Origin: Embleya scabrispora
GTDB taxonomy: Bacteria; Actinomycetota; Actinomycetes; Streptomycetales; Streptomycetaceae
DNA: 64,000 bases
NCBI RefSeq assembly: GCF_002024165.1
Contig: NZ_MWQN01000001.1
Span: 4,009,365 to 4,073,364 of the forward strand
Direction of reading: 5' to 3'
Shown: positions 8,671 through 17,040 of the stretch, in pieces
Position numbering within the stretch: position 1 is the stretch's first letter
Layout of the letters: each line of letters begins with the position of its first letter
Program-made: the position numbers and the translations under genes
The notes under the pieces: model-generated
Told to the model about the DNA's origin: nothing
Seen by the model: the letters and a program-made list of their open reading frames with translations, nothing else
Database searches by the model: none

Positions 8671-8703
8671 GCCGGCCTGCGCCGAGTTCCGCCGGCACCG
8701 GCC

Positions 8704-9399
8704 CTATCGTGTCTCGTTCGTACAGTCCGCGCAGGCCGCGACCAGGTTGCCGGCCTCGTCGTAGACGGTGATCGAGACCGGGGACCCGCCGGTGAAGGTC
8801 CACAGGTAGGCCACCCCGGGCAGGTCCGCCGGGCGGTCCAGGCGCATCGATCGGGCGCCCGCGGCGTCGTGGAGTTCGCCGCGCAGGGCCGGGGCGGTCG
8901 TACTGCGGCCGATCAGGATGGTGACCACCAACCGCTGTCCGGCGGGCGCGTACCGGCCCGAAGGCATGATCGCCGTGTCCAGCCGCCCCGGGGTGGGCAG
9001 GAAGCGACACCGCGCCGCCTCCGGTTCGGCCGCGCCGCCCAGGCACCAGGACGAGTCGCCCTCCGGGCCGGTGTCGCCGATCCAGGCCGAGGCGCCGAAG
9101 CCGACGTCGGTGCGCGGGTCCGACGACTCGCTCCGGTCCACCGGCCACAGCGGCGTGGGATCCGGCGGCGCCGGCGGCAGGCCGCCCCCGCCGCCGCTGC
9201 CCGGGACGGCCAGCCACAGGCCGCCGGCCGCCGCGCCGGCCAGTACGACCGAGCCGAGCACGTGGCGCAGCCTGCGCAGCGCCGCCCGCCGCCGCACCCG
9301 CCGGGCCAGGTTCGGCGGCAGTGGCCGATACGGGAACTCCGGCGGCTCGGGCACCTCCTCCGCGTCCGCCGCGCCCGGCGGCGACACGGTCACGCTCAT
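8704..9399 (-). CDS. Single-pass membrane protein, probable partner of the overlapping sigma factor
   Basis: 231 residues from ATG 9399. A cytoplasmic Pro/Glu-rich N-terminus and a basic cluster (RRVRRRAALRRLR) precede one transmembrane helix at about residues 48-68 (VLGSVVLAGAAAGGLWLAV); the remaining 160 residues are outside, with several cysteines (SSWCLGG, ARCRFL, ACADC). Its start overlaps the stop of the upstream SigE-like gene by four bases (ATGA), implying translational coupling. Context suggests an anti-sigma or sensor-type membrane protein, but no zinc anti-sigma HxxxCxxC motif is present. The partner role is inference; topology is clear. Confidence 0.7.
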   Translation of the reverse strand: MSVTVSPPGAADAEEVPEPPEFPYRPLPPNLARRVRRRAALRRLRHVLGSVVLAGAAAGGLWLAVPGSGGGGGLPPAPPDPTPLWPVDRSESSDPRTDVGFGASAWIGDTGPEGDSSWCLGGAAEPEAARCRFLPTPGRLDTAIMPSGRYAPAGQRLVVTILIGRSTTAPALRGELHDAAGARSMRLDRPADLPGVAYLWTFTGGSPVSITVYDEAGNLVAACADCTNETR

Positions 9400-9902
9400 C
9401 GGTACGCCTCCGCGCCCGCGGCGAGATCCGTCGCCTCCCGCACCCCGACCGGCGCCGCGCGGACCAGTCCGCCGCCGGCCAGGACCTGGGCCATCCCGCG
9501 CCGCCACGCCCCGGACACCGTCTCCACCGGCAGCCCCATCGCCTCTGCCGCGTCGTACTCGTCCAACCGCGCGTAAAGCCGCAACACCACTGCGGCCCGC
9601 TCCATCCGGCCGAGCCGGTCCAGCGTGCGGAACGGCTCGCCCGCGTCCGGGAGTTCGTCGTCGTGCCCGCGCGGCCCCGGACGCCACGGATCCAGGTAGC
9701 CGGCCATCAGCGCCCGCCACGCGGTGCGTACCGGATCCCGGCTCGGCAGCCGGCTCCACTTCAGACAGGTATGCGCCAGCGCCCGCTCGACCCGGCGTTC
9801 CGCCCGTTGTCGGTCACCGGTGAGCAGGTCCGCGGCGTGCAACAACTGCGTGCCGACCGTATGGACGAAAACCTCGAACTCGCGAGCGTCGCGCTTGTGC
9901 AC
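9396..9902 (-). CDS. SigE-family (ECF-like) RNA polymerase sigma factor
   Basis: 168 residues from the GTG at 9902, which has a GGGAGG site six bases upstream. Region 2 corresponds to EFEVFVHTVGTQLLHAADLLTGD, and region 4 to LDRLGRMERAAVVLRLYARL followed by the helix-turn-helix EAMGLPVETVSGAWRRGMAQVL. This matches the short SigE-family sigma factors abundant in Streptomyces; region 4 is rather divergent, so it could be a sigma-like regulator. The downstream membrane gene overlaps it by four bases, suggesting coordinated expression and control at the membrane. The target promoter is unknown. Confidence 0.8.
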   Translation of the reverse strand: MHKRDAREFEVFVHTVGTQLLHAADLLTGDRQRAERRVERALAHTCLKWSRLPSRDPVRTAWRALMAGYLDPWRPGPRGHDDELPDAGEPFRTLDRLGRMERAAVVLRLYARLDEYDAAEAMGLPVETVSGAWRRGMAQVLAGGGLVRAAPVGVREATDLAAGAEAYR

Positions 9903-10036
9903 GGTGCCTCCCGCAGGTCTGCCGAGCGGATGCCGTCGGGCCCGGCTCGGTGCCGTCGCCGCTCTGTCTGTGCTGCTGCCCCACACCCGTCCGGGTAGTC
10001 GCGGGTCGCGACATATCGCCCCTCGGCGCCGCATCC

Positions 10037-10065
10037 CCGTCGCCGGGCCCGCACTCCGGCGACGG
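10037..10065. promoter_or_regulatory. Inverted repeat between sigma factor and MarR genes
   Basis: CCGTCGCCGG (10037-10046) and CCGGCGACGG (10056-10065), perfect 10-bp arms with a nine-base spacer, lie midway in the 297-base divergent region 9903-10199. It could be an operator for the MarR protein or simply a structured leader element. Nothing else was recognised in that stretch. Confidence 0.35.
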
Positions 10066-10199
10066 CGGCAAAACACCCCGTTGTGGCCACGGTGGAACCC
10101 TCGGCCCGATTGCGGGGTGGAATCGTCCGGTCGGGGCCCGGTGATCCCGGTCCGCGCAATATCCTCGGGGCATCACATCGGATCGACGAACGAGCGGCG

Positions 10200-10697
10200 A
10201 TGACACCGGAACAGGACCCGATCGACCCCACCGGCTCTGCGGACCCGCTCTACGACCGCCTGCAGCACGAGGTGGCCCTCTTCGCGCGGCGCGCCGAACA
10301 GACCCGCCTCGGCGCGGTCGGCGAACTGCGCAACTCCATGGACCGCGCGGCCTACCTGCTGCTCGGCCGGTTGGAGGCGGGCGGCCCGATGGGCGTCAAG
10401 GCCCTCGCACAGGCGATGACGATCGACTCGTCCACGGTGACCCGCCAGGTCACCCCGCTGGTCGAACAGGGCCTGGTCGACCGGGTCCCCAACCCGGACG
10501 ACGGCCGCGCGGTCCTCCTCGAACTCTCCACCGAAGGCCGCGACCGCCTCCACCAGGTCCGCAACGCCCGCCAACGCCTGATGGCCGAAATCTGCGAAGG
10601 CTGGAGCCTGGACGACCGCGAACGCTTCACCGCCCTCCTCACCAGATTCAACGCCTCCATGGAACGCCGCCAAAACCGCACCACCTCGGAGTCCTGA
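10200..10697 (+). CDS. MarR-family transcriptional regulator
   Basis: 165 residues from ATG 10200; a longer frame from 10083 lies in the control region. The winged helix-turn-helix spans about residues 45-110: KALAQAMTIDSSTVTRQV is the recognition helix region, followed by the wing VDRVPNPDDGRAVLLELS with the DxR signature of MarR proteins. Flanking helices form the dimer interface. It is divergent from the SigE-like gene and has no transporter or enzyme immediately downstream except ilvA 170 bases away, so the target is uncertain. Confidence 0.87.
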   Translation: MTPEQDPIDPTGSADPLYDRLQHEVALFARRAEQTRLGAVGELRNSMDRAAYLLLGRLEAGGPMGVKALAQAMTIDSSTVTRQVTPLVEQGLVDRVPNPDDGRAVLLELSTEGRDRLHQVRNARQRLMAEICEGWSLDDRERFTALLTRFNASMERRQNRTTSES

Positions 10698-10864
10698 CCC
10701 CGGCGATCGGACCATCACGGCGCGGGCCACGCCCCAAGGGCGGCCGGCAACCACACCGAGCGAACCGCCGGCCGGCCGGTGACGGGGGCGCGGGCAACCC
10801 CGTACCCGCCGGGTGGCGCGGCACCCCGCGCGGGGTCCGGGGCCGTTGGTGCGACACTCGGCGT

Positions 10865-12088
10865 ATGAGCAGCCCTGCCTCGGACGTGGTGAATCTCCAC
10901 GACATCCGCCTCGCGCGGAAGATGTTGGAAAGTGTCGTCCGCGAGACGCCGATACGGTCCTGTCGGGCGCTGACCGATCGGGTCGGCACGCCCGTCCACC
11001 TCAAGTGCGAGAACCTCCAGCGCACCGGGTCGTTCAAGATCCGCGGGGCCTACGTGCGGATCGCGGGACTGTCCGACGCCGAGCGGGCCCGGGGCGTGGT
11101 CGCCGCCAGCGCCGGCAACCATGCCCAGGGCGTCGCGCTCGCGGCCCGCACCCTCGGTGTCGCGTCCACCGTGTTCATGCCGGCCGGCGCGCCGCTGCCC
11201 AAGGTCGCCGCGACCCGCTCCTACGGCGCCGAGGTGATCCTCGGCGGGGACAACGTCGAACACGCGCTCGCCGCCGCGCGCGCCCACGCGGACGAGACCG
11301 GCGCGGTGTTCATCCACCCCTTCGACCACCGCGACGTGGTGGCCGGCCAGGGCACCGTGGGCCTGGAGATCCTGGAGCAGTGCCCCGAGGTCGAAACCAT
11401 CCTCGTGGGCACCGGCGGCGGCGGCCTGCTGGCCGGAATCTCCGTGGCCGTCAAGGCACTTCGCCCCGACGTCAAGGTGATCGGCGTACAGGCCGCGTCC
11501 GCCGCCGCCTACCCGCCCTCGCTCGCCGCCGGCGCCCCCGTGTCGCTGCCCTCGTTCGGCACGATGGCCGACGGGATCGCGGTCGGCCGCCCCGGCGAGG
11601 TGCCCTTCGCGCTGATCCGCGCGTACACCGACGCGATCCGGACCGTCGGCGAGGAGTCCCTGTCCCAGGCGCTGCTGCTGTGCATGGAGCGGGCCAAGCT
11701 GGTGGTCGAACCGGCCGGTGCCGCGTCGGTGGCGGCGCTGCTCGAGGCCGGCGAGCCGATCGAGGGCCCGGTGGTCGCGGTGTTGTCCGGGGGCAACGTG
11801 GACCCGCTGCTGATGTTGCGGGTATTGCGGCACGGCCTGGCCTCGGCCGGCCGCTACCTCTCACTGCGCGTCCGGATTCCCGACAGCCCGGGCGCACTGG
11901 CCACCCTGCTCGGCCGGTTGGCGGAGACCGACGCCAACATCGCGGCGGTGTCGCACGTACGCACCGACGCCACGCTGCGCGTCGGCGAGGCGGACGTGGA
12001 CCTGCAACTGGAGACCAAGGGACGCAGCCACTGCGCGGCGGTGGTGGAGGCGCTGTACGGCGCCGGGTACACGGTCAGCAAGAGCTGA
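10865..12088 (+). CDS. ilvA: Threonine ammonia-lyase (threonine dehydratase)
   Basis: 407 residues. PLP fold type II enzyme converting L-threonine to 2-oxobutanoate, first step of isoleucine synthesis. The PLP lysine sits in GSFKIRGAY (Lys58); SAGNHAQG and the phosphate-cradle GTGGGGLLAG follow. The C-terminal region (about residues 335-407, SLRVRIPDSPGALATLLGRL) is an ACT-like domain that binds regulatory amino acids. This arrangement fits the short actinobacterial enzyme, which may serve biosynthesis or degradation. It is preceded by 167 bases without a gene and followed by a stem-loop. Confidence 0.92.
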   Translation: MSSPASDVVNLHDIRLARKMLESVVRETPIRSCRALTDRVGTPVHLKCENLQRTGSFKIRGAYVRIAGLSDAERARGVVAASAGNHAQGVALAARTLGVASTVFMPAGAPLPKVAATRSYGAEVILGGDNVEHALAAARAHADETGAVFIHPFDHRDVVAGQGTVGLEILEQCPEVETILVGTGGGGLLAGISVAVKALRPDVKVIGVQAASAAAYPPSLAAGAPVSLPSFGTMADGIAVGRPGEVPFALIRAYTDAIRTVGEESLSQALLLCMERAKLVVEPAGAASVAALLEAGEPIEGPVVAVLSGGNVDPLLMLRVLRHGLASAGRYLSLRVRIPDSPGALATLLGRLAETDANIAAVSHVRTDATLRVGEADVDLQLETKGRSHCAAVVEALYGAGYTVSKS

Positions 12089-12436
12089 GTGCGAGCGCGA
12101 CGCACCGGGCCGGCCGGCGGTCGGCAGCCGAACGGGCGCCCCCACACCCCTCTTCCGGCGTGCGTACCCGGCGATTGTCGGTGCCGTGTGCTTGGCTCGA
12201 TCCTCGAGCCATGCCCGTCCACGAAGGACGCGGCCGAGCGGGACCCGGGACCGGGGCGGCGCGATCGACGTGACCGACCGATGACGCAGACGCCGTCGGT
12301 CGGTCACGAAGAGTTGCGCTCGCGGTGAAATGCGGTCGCGCGCTCGCCGTGTCCGGGCGCATGGTGGAGATCCGAATGATCCATCCGACCGCGGCCCCAC
12401 CCCCTGCCCCACCCGCACGAGGAGTGATCCACCGAC
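12089..12436. other. Intergenic region between ilvA and the DrrAB-like exporter
   Basis: No convincing gene. It contains a perfect 12-bp inverted repeat (12269-12280 with 12297-12308, annotated separately) and then an A/T-poor leader to the exporter ATPase with a GAGGAG about 12 bases before ATG 12437. Presumably holds the ilvA terminator and the exporter promoter. Confidence 0.5.
12269..12308. terminator. Inverted repeat CGTGACCGACCG / CGGTCGGTCACG
   Basis: Perfect 12-bp arms separated by 16 bases, 180 bases after ilvA and 130 bases before the exporter gene. It may be a late ilvA terminator; the arms also contain the repeated GACCGACCG half-site feature, so a regulator-binding site is the alternative. 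Confidence 0.4.
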
Positions 12437-13477
12437 ATGCAGGAAGCGATCGTCGCCGAAGGTCTGGTCAAGACCTTCGGCTCGGTCCGAGCGCTCGACG
12501 GCGTGGACGTGAGTGTGCCCACCGGCACCGTCCTCGGTCTGCTCGGCCCGAACGGCGCAGGCAAGACGACATGCGTACGCGTACTGACCACACTGCTCAA
12601 ACCCGACTCGGGGCGAGCGGTGGTGGCCGGTCACGACGTGCTCAAGAACCCCAACGAGGTCCGCCGCTCGATCGGTCTGTCCGGGCAGTTCGCCGCCGTG
12701 GACGAATACCTGACCGGCCGGGAGAACCTCCGGATGGTCGGCGAGCTGTACCAGCTGAGCGGTCGCGACGCCAAGCGTCGCGCCGACGAACTGCTCGCCC
12801 AGTTCGACCTGTCCGAAGCGGGCGATCGGCCCGCCAAGACCTATTCCGGCGGGATGCGCCGCCGGCTCGACCTGGCGGCGGCCCTGGTGGTCAGCCCGCC
12901 GGTGATGTTCATGGACGAGCCGTCCACCGGGCTCGACCCGCGCAACCGCATGGCGTTGTGGCGCGTGATCGAGGAACTGGTCGCCGGCGGCACCACGTTG
13001 CTGCTGACCACGCAGTATCTGGAGGAGGCCGACCACCTCGCGCACGAGATCGCGGTGGTGGACCACGGCAAGGTGATCGCCCGCGGCACCGCCGACCAGC
13101 TCAAGGTCAAGGTCGGCGGCGAGCGGGTCGAGGTGGTCGTGCACGACGCCGAACGACTGACCGACGCCACCGAGATGCTGACCGGTTTCGGCAAGGGCGA
13201 ACTGGGTGTGGTCAAGCTTCAGCGCCGGATCACCGTCCCGGTCACCGGCGGCGCCAAGCTGCTCGCCGAGATCATCCGCGAACTGGACGCGCGCGGCATC
13301 GAGATCGACGACATCGGGCTGCGCCGGCCCACCCTCGACGACGTGTTCATCTCGCTCACCGGGCATGCCGCGGAAAGCGAGAACGACAACGCCGACAACG
13401 CCGACAACGACGGCGACGACGAAGACCGGAGCGAGGCCGGTCCGCAACGCGGTCGCGGCAAGGCGGTGAAGCGGTGA
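12437..13477 (+). CDS. ABC transporter ATP-binding protein, DrrA-like
   Basis: 346 residues. Walker A GPNGAGKTT near residues 36-44, signature YSGGMRRRLDLAAAL near 136, Walker B VMFMDEPSTGLDPR near 156 and switch histidine region TTQYLEEAD. The long domain after the ATPase core, including RRPTLDDVFISLTGH, matches the DrrA/DrrA-C class that exports hydrophobic drugs with a separate permease. An unusual Asp/Asn-rich acidic linker (about residues 315-335) precedes a basic tail. Stop and start codons of this and the permease gene overlap in TGATG, so translation is coupled. Substrate unknown. Confidence 0.92.
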   Translation: MQEAIVAEGLVKTFGSVRALDGVDVSVPTGTVLGLLGPNGAGKTTCVRVLTTLLKPDSGRAVVAGHDVLKNPNEVRRSIGLSGQFAAVDEYLTGRENLRMVGELYQLSGRDAKRRADELLAQFDLSEAGDRPAKTYSGGMRRRLDLAAALVVSPPVMFMDEPSTGLDPRNRMALWRVIEELVAGGTTLLLTTQYLEEADHLAHEIAVVDHGKVIARGTADQLKVKVGGERVEVVVHDAERLTDATEMLTGFGKGELGVVKLQRRITVPVTGGAKLLAEIIRELDARGIEIDDIGLRRPTLDDVFISLTGHAAESENDNADNADNDGDDEDRSEAGPQRGRGKAVKR

Positions 13478-14337
13478 TGGCTGTCGTGACGAAGACGCCC
13501 CTGGGCGAACCGGTGACCCGAAGCGGCGTGGCCCAGTCGATTCACGACTCCCTGGTCATCGCGCGCAGGAACCTGATCAGGATGACCAGGATTCCGGAGA
13601 TGATCCTGTTCGGGGTCATCCAGCCGGTGATGTTCGTGGTGCTGTTCACGTACGTCTTCGGCGGCTCGATGACGGTCGGTGGCAGTACCGACTCCGGCGT
13701 CTACAAGGACTTCCTGATGGCGGGCATCTTCGCCCAGACCGTCACCTTCGCCACCGCGGGGTCGGCCGCAGGCATCGCGGACGACATGCAAAAGGGGCTC
13801 ATCGACCGGTTCCGGTCGTTGCCGATGGCGCGTGGAGCCGTACTGACCGGCCGCACGGTCGCCGACCTCGCCCAGACGGCGATCACGATGTTCGTGCTCG
13901 CGGTCGTCGCGCTGCTCGTGGGCTGGCGCACCGGCTCCGCCGACTCGACCAGCGTCGCGCGGGTCGCGGCCGGCTTCGGTCTGCTGCTCCTGCTCGGATA
14001 CGCGTTCACCTGGATCGGCGCGCTGATCGGACTGTCCGTGCGCACCCCGGAGGCGGCGACCTCGGGAGGGATCATCTGGCTGTTCCCGGTCACGTTCATC
14101 TCGAACGCGTTCGTGGACTCCAGCCGGATGACGCCCTGGGTGCGGCACATCGCCGAGTGGAACCCGTTCAGCGCGACGGTGCAGGCGGCCCGGGTGCTGT
14201 TCGGCAATCCGGGTGTCGTGCAGTCCGACGCCTGGCCGATGCAGCACCCCGTGTGGGCCTCGCTGATCTGGTCGGGTGTGATCATCGTGATCTTCCGCGC
14301 GCTTGCGGTCCGCAAGTACCTCCGGGCGACCGGCTGA
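13477..14337 (+). CDS. ABC-2 type transporter permease, DrrB-like
   Basis: 286 residues from ATG 13477, which shares one base with the stop of the ATPase gene. Six hydrophobic segments in the ABC-2 pattern: the first after LIRMTRIPEMILFGVIQPV, the last ending VIIVIFRALAVRKY, with the conserved cytoplasmic DMQKGLIDRFRSLPMARGAV loop and the WNPFSATVQAAR segment characteristic of DrrB-like proteins. Forms the membrane half of the exporter with the upstream ATPase. A stem-loop follows. Confidence 0.92.
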   Translation: MAVVTKTPLGEPVTRSGVAQSIHDSLVIARRNLIRMTRIPEMILFGVIQPVMFVVLFTYVFGGSMTVGGSTDSGVYKDFLMAGIFAQTVTFATAGSAAGIADDMQKGLIDRFRSLPMARGAVLTGRTVADLAQTAITMFVLAVVALLVGWRTGSADSTSVARVAAGFGLLLLLGYAFTWIGALIGLSVRTPEAATSGGIIWLFPVTFISNAFVDSSRMTPWVRHIAEWNPFSATVQAARVLFGNPGVVQSDAWPMQHPVWASLIWSGVIIVIFRALAVRKYLRATG

Positions 14338-14383
14338 AGCCGCGCTGAGCCGACGAAAGCCGTCGGCGCGTACGACAAACGCA

Positions 14384-14418
14384 ACGGCCCGGCCCCCCTC
14401 GCGCGGGGACCGGGCCGT
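14384..14418. terminator. Convergent terminator between exporter and greA
   Basis: Arms ACGGCCCGG (14384-14392) and CCGGGCCGT (14410-14418) with an inner C/G pairing in the loop; located 47 bases after the permease stop and 14 bases after the greA stop on the other strand. Confidence 0.7.
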
Positions 14419-14431
14419 GTCGCGTCGGTGC

Positions 14432-14929
14432 TCAGCCCCGGTAGGGCTTGGCGTCCACGACCTCGACACTGGTGGTCTTGCCGTTCGGCAGCGCGAACGT
14501 GGCCTGGTGACCGATGGTCTTGCCATTGATCGCCTTGCCCAGCGGGGACTGGGGCGAGTAGACCTCGATGTCGGTCACGGCGTCCTCGCGCGAGCCGAGC
14601 AGGAAGGTGGTGGGGTCGTCCTTGTCGCCGTCGAAGACGACGGTCACGACCATGCCGGGCTCGACGACGCCGTCGTCCGCGGGCGCCTCGCCGACCTTGG
14701 CGTTCTGGAGCAGGCCGATGAGCTGGCGAATGCGCAACTCCTGCTTGCCCTGCTCCTCCTTGGCCGCGTGGTAGCCCGCGTTCTCCTTGAGGTCGCCTTC
14801 CTGGCGGGCCTCTTCGATCTTCACGGCGATCTCGGCACGGCCGGGACCCGACAGGTCTTCCAGCTCGGCCTTCAGCCGGTCGTACGCCTCCTGGGTGAGC
14901 CAGGTGACGCTTTCGCTGGTCTGGGTCAC
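14432..14929 (-). CDS. greA: Transcription elongation factor GreA
   Basis: 165 residues from the GTG at 14929, chosen because AGGAG lies eight bases upstream; an in-frame extension to 15178 has no support. The N-terminal coiled coil carries the GreA signature ARQEGDLKENAGYHAAKEEQG in two parts (ARQEGDLKENAGY and HAAKEEQG; about residues 42-62), with acidic residues at the tip that stimulate transcript cleavage. The C-terminal FKBP-like domain includes YSPQSPLGKAINGKTIGH. It rescues backtracked RNA polymerase. The leader carries an unusual set of direct repeats (14959-14995). Confidence 0.95.
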   Translation of the reverse strand: MTQTSESVTWLTQEAYDRLKAELEDLSGPGRAEIAVKIEEARQEGDLKENAGYHAAKEEQGKQELRIRQLIGLLQNAKVGEAPADDGVVEPGMVVTVVFDGDKDDPTTFLLGSREDAVTDIEVYSPQSPLGKAINGKTIGHQATFALPNGKTTSVEVVDAKPYRG

Positions 14930-14958
14930 GGGGTGCTCCTCGTAGGTTTGCGACGGGG

Positions 14959-14995
14959 GTGCGTACACGGTGCGTACGGAATACACGGTGCGTAC
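14959..14995. repeat. Three GTGCGTAC direct repeats upstream of greA
   Basis: GTGCGTAC occurs at 14959-14966, 14970-14977 and 14988-14995, the last two embedded in a longer near-identical unit (ACGGTGCGTACG). They lie 30-66 bases upstream of the greA start. The 297-base stretch 14930-15226 otherwise shows no gene. Role as binding site or leader element is unproven. Confidence 0.45.
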
Positions 14996-15226
14996 GAAAG
15001 AGGTACACACGACCCCCGCGCCGCCCGGGCGGGCCCCGGCGGCGGAGGGGGTCACATATACCAGCGCCCCCTCACCGTCCGCGGTGTGAACACCTCGGGT
15101 CGTGAGGGGACGAAGCTTCGAGAGTAACAATCTCCCGCCGTCCGGGGCAGTCACCCGAGTCCGGGTGACATGCGACACCGGCGGGTGCGGCGCGGGACGC
15201 CCACGGGCGCGGCAGGGCCGCGTCGG

Positions 15227-15613
15227 TCAACCGACGGTGTGACAGTTCTCCAGTTCGGCGGTGTTCGGCTTGCCCGCCGTCTGCAGCGTCTCGGTGCGCT
15301 CGATGTGCTTCTCGCCCTTGGCGAACCGCAGTTCGCGGCGTCCGACCTCGGCGCCGTCGCGATCGCGCGAGCGCAGTACGCAGACGGCTTCCTTGTCGGC
15401 GTCCTTGCGGATCTCGACCTGGGCCTCCACCGAGGAATCCGAGGTCACCCGAAAGCTCGGAATAGACCCGCGCACGCCGGGGTTCGCCACATCGAGGCCG
15501 ATCCACACCGTCCCGGCCACGAGCACGACCATGAAGACCGCGAACGCGATCCGCAGTTTGCGATCGCTTCGGGTGGCGCCCTTGCCGTAACGGGTGACGG
15601 GCGTTGCGCTCAC
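15227..15613 (-). CDS. DUF4307 membrane protein
   Basis: 128 residues. A basic N-terminus (TRYGKGATRSDRKLR) leads to one transmembrane helix at about residues 22-42 and an external domain with cysteines in EAVCVLRS and LENCHTVG. The length, single N-terminal helix and its position next to mca and greA match DUF4307 in actinobacteria. Function unknown; the conserved proximity to mycothiol amidase is suggestive but not evidence of a shared pathway. It is divergent from mca with a 145-base gap. Confidence 0.88.
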   Translation of the reverse strand: MSATPVTRYGKGATRSDRKLRIAFAVFMVVLVAGTVWIGLDVANPGVRGSIPSFRVTSDSSVEAQVEIRKDADKEAVCVLRSRDRDGAEVGRRELRFAKGEKHIERTETLQTAGKPNTAELENCHTVG

Positions 15614-15758
15614 CGGGTCTCCTGCGGGACGGGCCCGGGTTTGCGCCCGGGCGAGATCTATCGGCCACTATATGTCGGGTGCAAGAGCGGCCCTCTACAG
15701 GTCCCGGCGGTTCACCCGGCGGCTGGGACACGGGGCACGGATGAGGAGCGACGTTCCG

Positions 15759-16637
15759 GTGAGTGACGATCGACTGAGGCTGATGGCGGTGCACGCGCAC
15801 CCCGACGACGAGTCGAGCAAGGGCGCGGCCACGATGGCCCGCTATGTCGCCGAGGGGGCCGAGGTCCTCGTCGCGACCTGTACCGGCGGCGAACGCGGCT
15901 CGGTACTGAACCCCGCTCTCCAGGGCGACCCGGAGATCGAGGCGAACATCCACGAGGTGCGCCGCAAGGAGATGGACGCGGCCCGCGAGATCCTGGGTGT
16001 GGAGCAGGCCTGGCTGGGCTGGGAGGACTCGGGGCTGCCCGAGGGCGACCCGCTGCCGCCGCTCCCCGAGGGCTGCTTCGCGCTCCTCGACGTGGACAAG
16101 GCGGCCGAGCCGCTGGTCCGGCTGATCCGCGAGTTCCGTCCGCACGTGATCACCACGTACGACGAGAACGGCGGCTACCCGCACCCGGACCACATCCAGA
16201 CGCACAAGATCACCATGGTGGCGTTCGACGCCGCGGGCGACCCGGACGCCTACCCGGGCGCCGGCGAGCCGTGGCAGCCGCTGAAGCTGTACTACAACCA
16301 GGGCATCTCGCGGGCGCGGATCGAGGCGCTGCACGAGGGCATGCAAAAGCGCGGCCTGGAGTCCCCCTACGGCGAATGGCTGGAGCGCTGGGGCGACCGG
16401 GACGAGCGCGACATCACCACCCGTGTGCCGTGCGCCGACTGGTTCGAGACCCGGGACCGGGCGCTGATCGCGCACGCCACCCAGGTGGACCCGGACGGCT
16501 TCTGGTTCCGGGTGCCGATCTCGGTACAGCGCGAGGTGTGGCCGACGGAGGACTACGAACTGGTGCGATCGCTGGTGGACACCGACCTGCCGGAGGACGA
16601 CCTGTTCGCGGGTGTGCGGGTGGGCGTGCGCCGCTAG
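15759..16637 (+). CDS. mca: Mycothiol S-conjugate amidase
   Basis: 292 residues from GTG 15759, which has GAGGAG ten bases upstream; ATG 15741 is an alternative with a poorer site. LmbE/PIG-L zinc hydrolase fold: the first zinc motif AHPDDE is at residues 13-18, the TGGERGS loop near 47, and the second motif GGYPHPDHIQTH about residue 142. Mca cleaves mycothiol conjugates of electrophiles and antibiotics, releasing mercapturic acids for export. The length and the extended C-terminus with WFETRDRALIAHATQVDP distinguish it from MshB. A terminator follows at 16655. Confidence 0.94.
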   Translation: MSDDRLRLMAVHAHPDDESSKGAATMARYVAEGAEVLVATCTGGERGSVLNPALQGDPEIEANIHEVRRKEMDAAREILGVEQAWLGWEDSGLPEGDPLPPLPEGCFALLDVDKAAEPLVRLIREFRPHVITTYDENGGYPHPDHIQTHKITMVAFDAAGDPDAYPGAGEPWQPLKLYYNQGISRARIEALHEGMQKRGLESPYGEWLERWGDRDERDITTRVPCADWFETRDRALIAHATQVDPDGFWFRVPISVQREVWPTEDYELVRSLVDTDLPEDDLFAGVRVGVRR

Positions 16638-16654
16638 GCGTGGTCGATACGTGT

Positions 16655-16684
16655 GAGGGCCCGGGAGCGACTTTCCGGGCCCTC
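16655..16684 (+). terminator. Stem-loop after mca
   Basis: GAGGGCCCGG (16655-16664) and CCGGGCCCTC (16675-16684), perfect 10-bp arms with a ten-base loop, 18 bases after the mca stop. Confidence 0.75.
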
Positions 16685-16754
16685 GGTGCATACGTTCCGG
16701 CGATCGGATGTCACTCTTGACACCGAGGGGTTCCGATCCAGGAGGTAGTTCGTC

Positions 16755-17003
16755 ATGTCGCTCGCGGTCCAGCTCGCGGTCGAGGAAAGCAAGGTCACGC
16801 CCGGCCTGCTCGGATTCGTGGTGGTCGCGTTCCTGGCGGTCGCCACCTGGCTGCTGCTGAAGTCGATGAACACGCGGCTCAAGCGGGTGGACTTCGACGA
16901 GAGCGGCAAGCCGGCCGAGAGCCGCGAGCCCGCCGACACCGACGCCGCGCCGCGGACCGACGCGGCGCGGAAGAAGGAAGACAACGGCGCGCCCGTCGCC
17001 TGA
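16755..17003 (+). CDS. Small single-pass membrane protein
   Basis: 82 residues with a very good ribosome site (AGGAGG, nine bases before ATG). One transmembrane helix at about residues 17-38 ([18 protein letters not shown]); the tail is charged, rich in Lys, Asp, Glu and Pro, and cytoplasmic by the positive-inside rule. The same type of small protein follows mca in Streptomyces as I remember it. No function assigned. The yyaL-like gene starts 38 bases downstream, so cotranscription is likely. Confidence 0.8.
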   Translation: MSLAVQLAVEESKVTPGLLGFVVVAFLAVATWLLLKSMNTRLKRVDFDESGKPAESREPADTDAAPRTDAARKKEDNGAPVA

Positions 17004-17040
17004 GCGGTCCCACACGCGACGGTCCTGCGAGGATGGCGCC

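Noticed and set aside
14959-14995. CRISPR-like array from the greA leader repeats
   Set aside because: Units are 8-13 bases with 3-10 base spacing, too short, and no cas genes are near.
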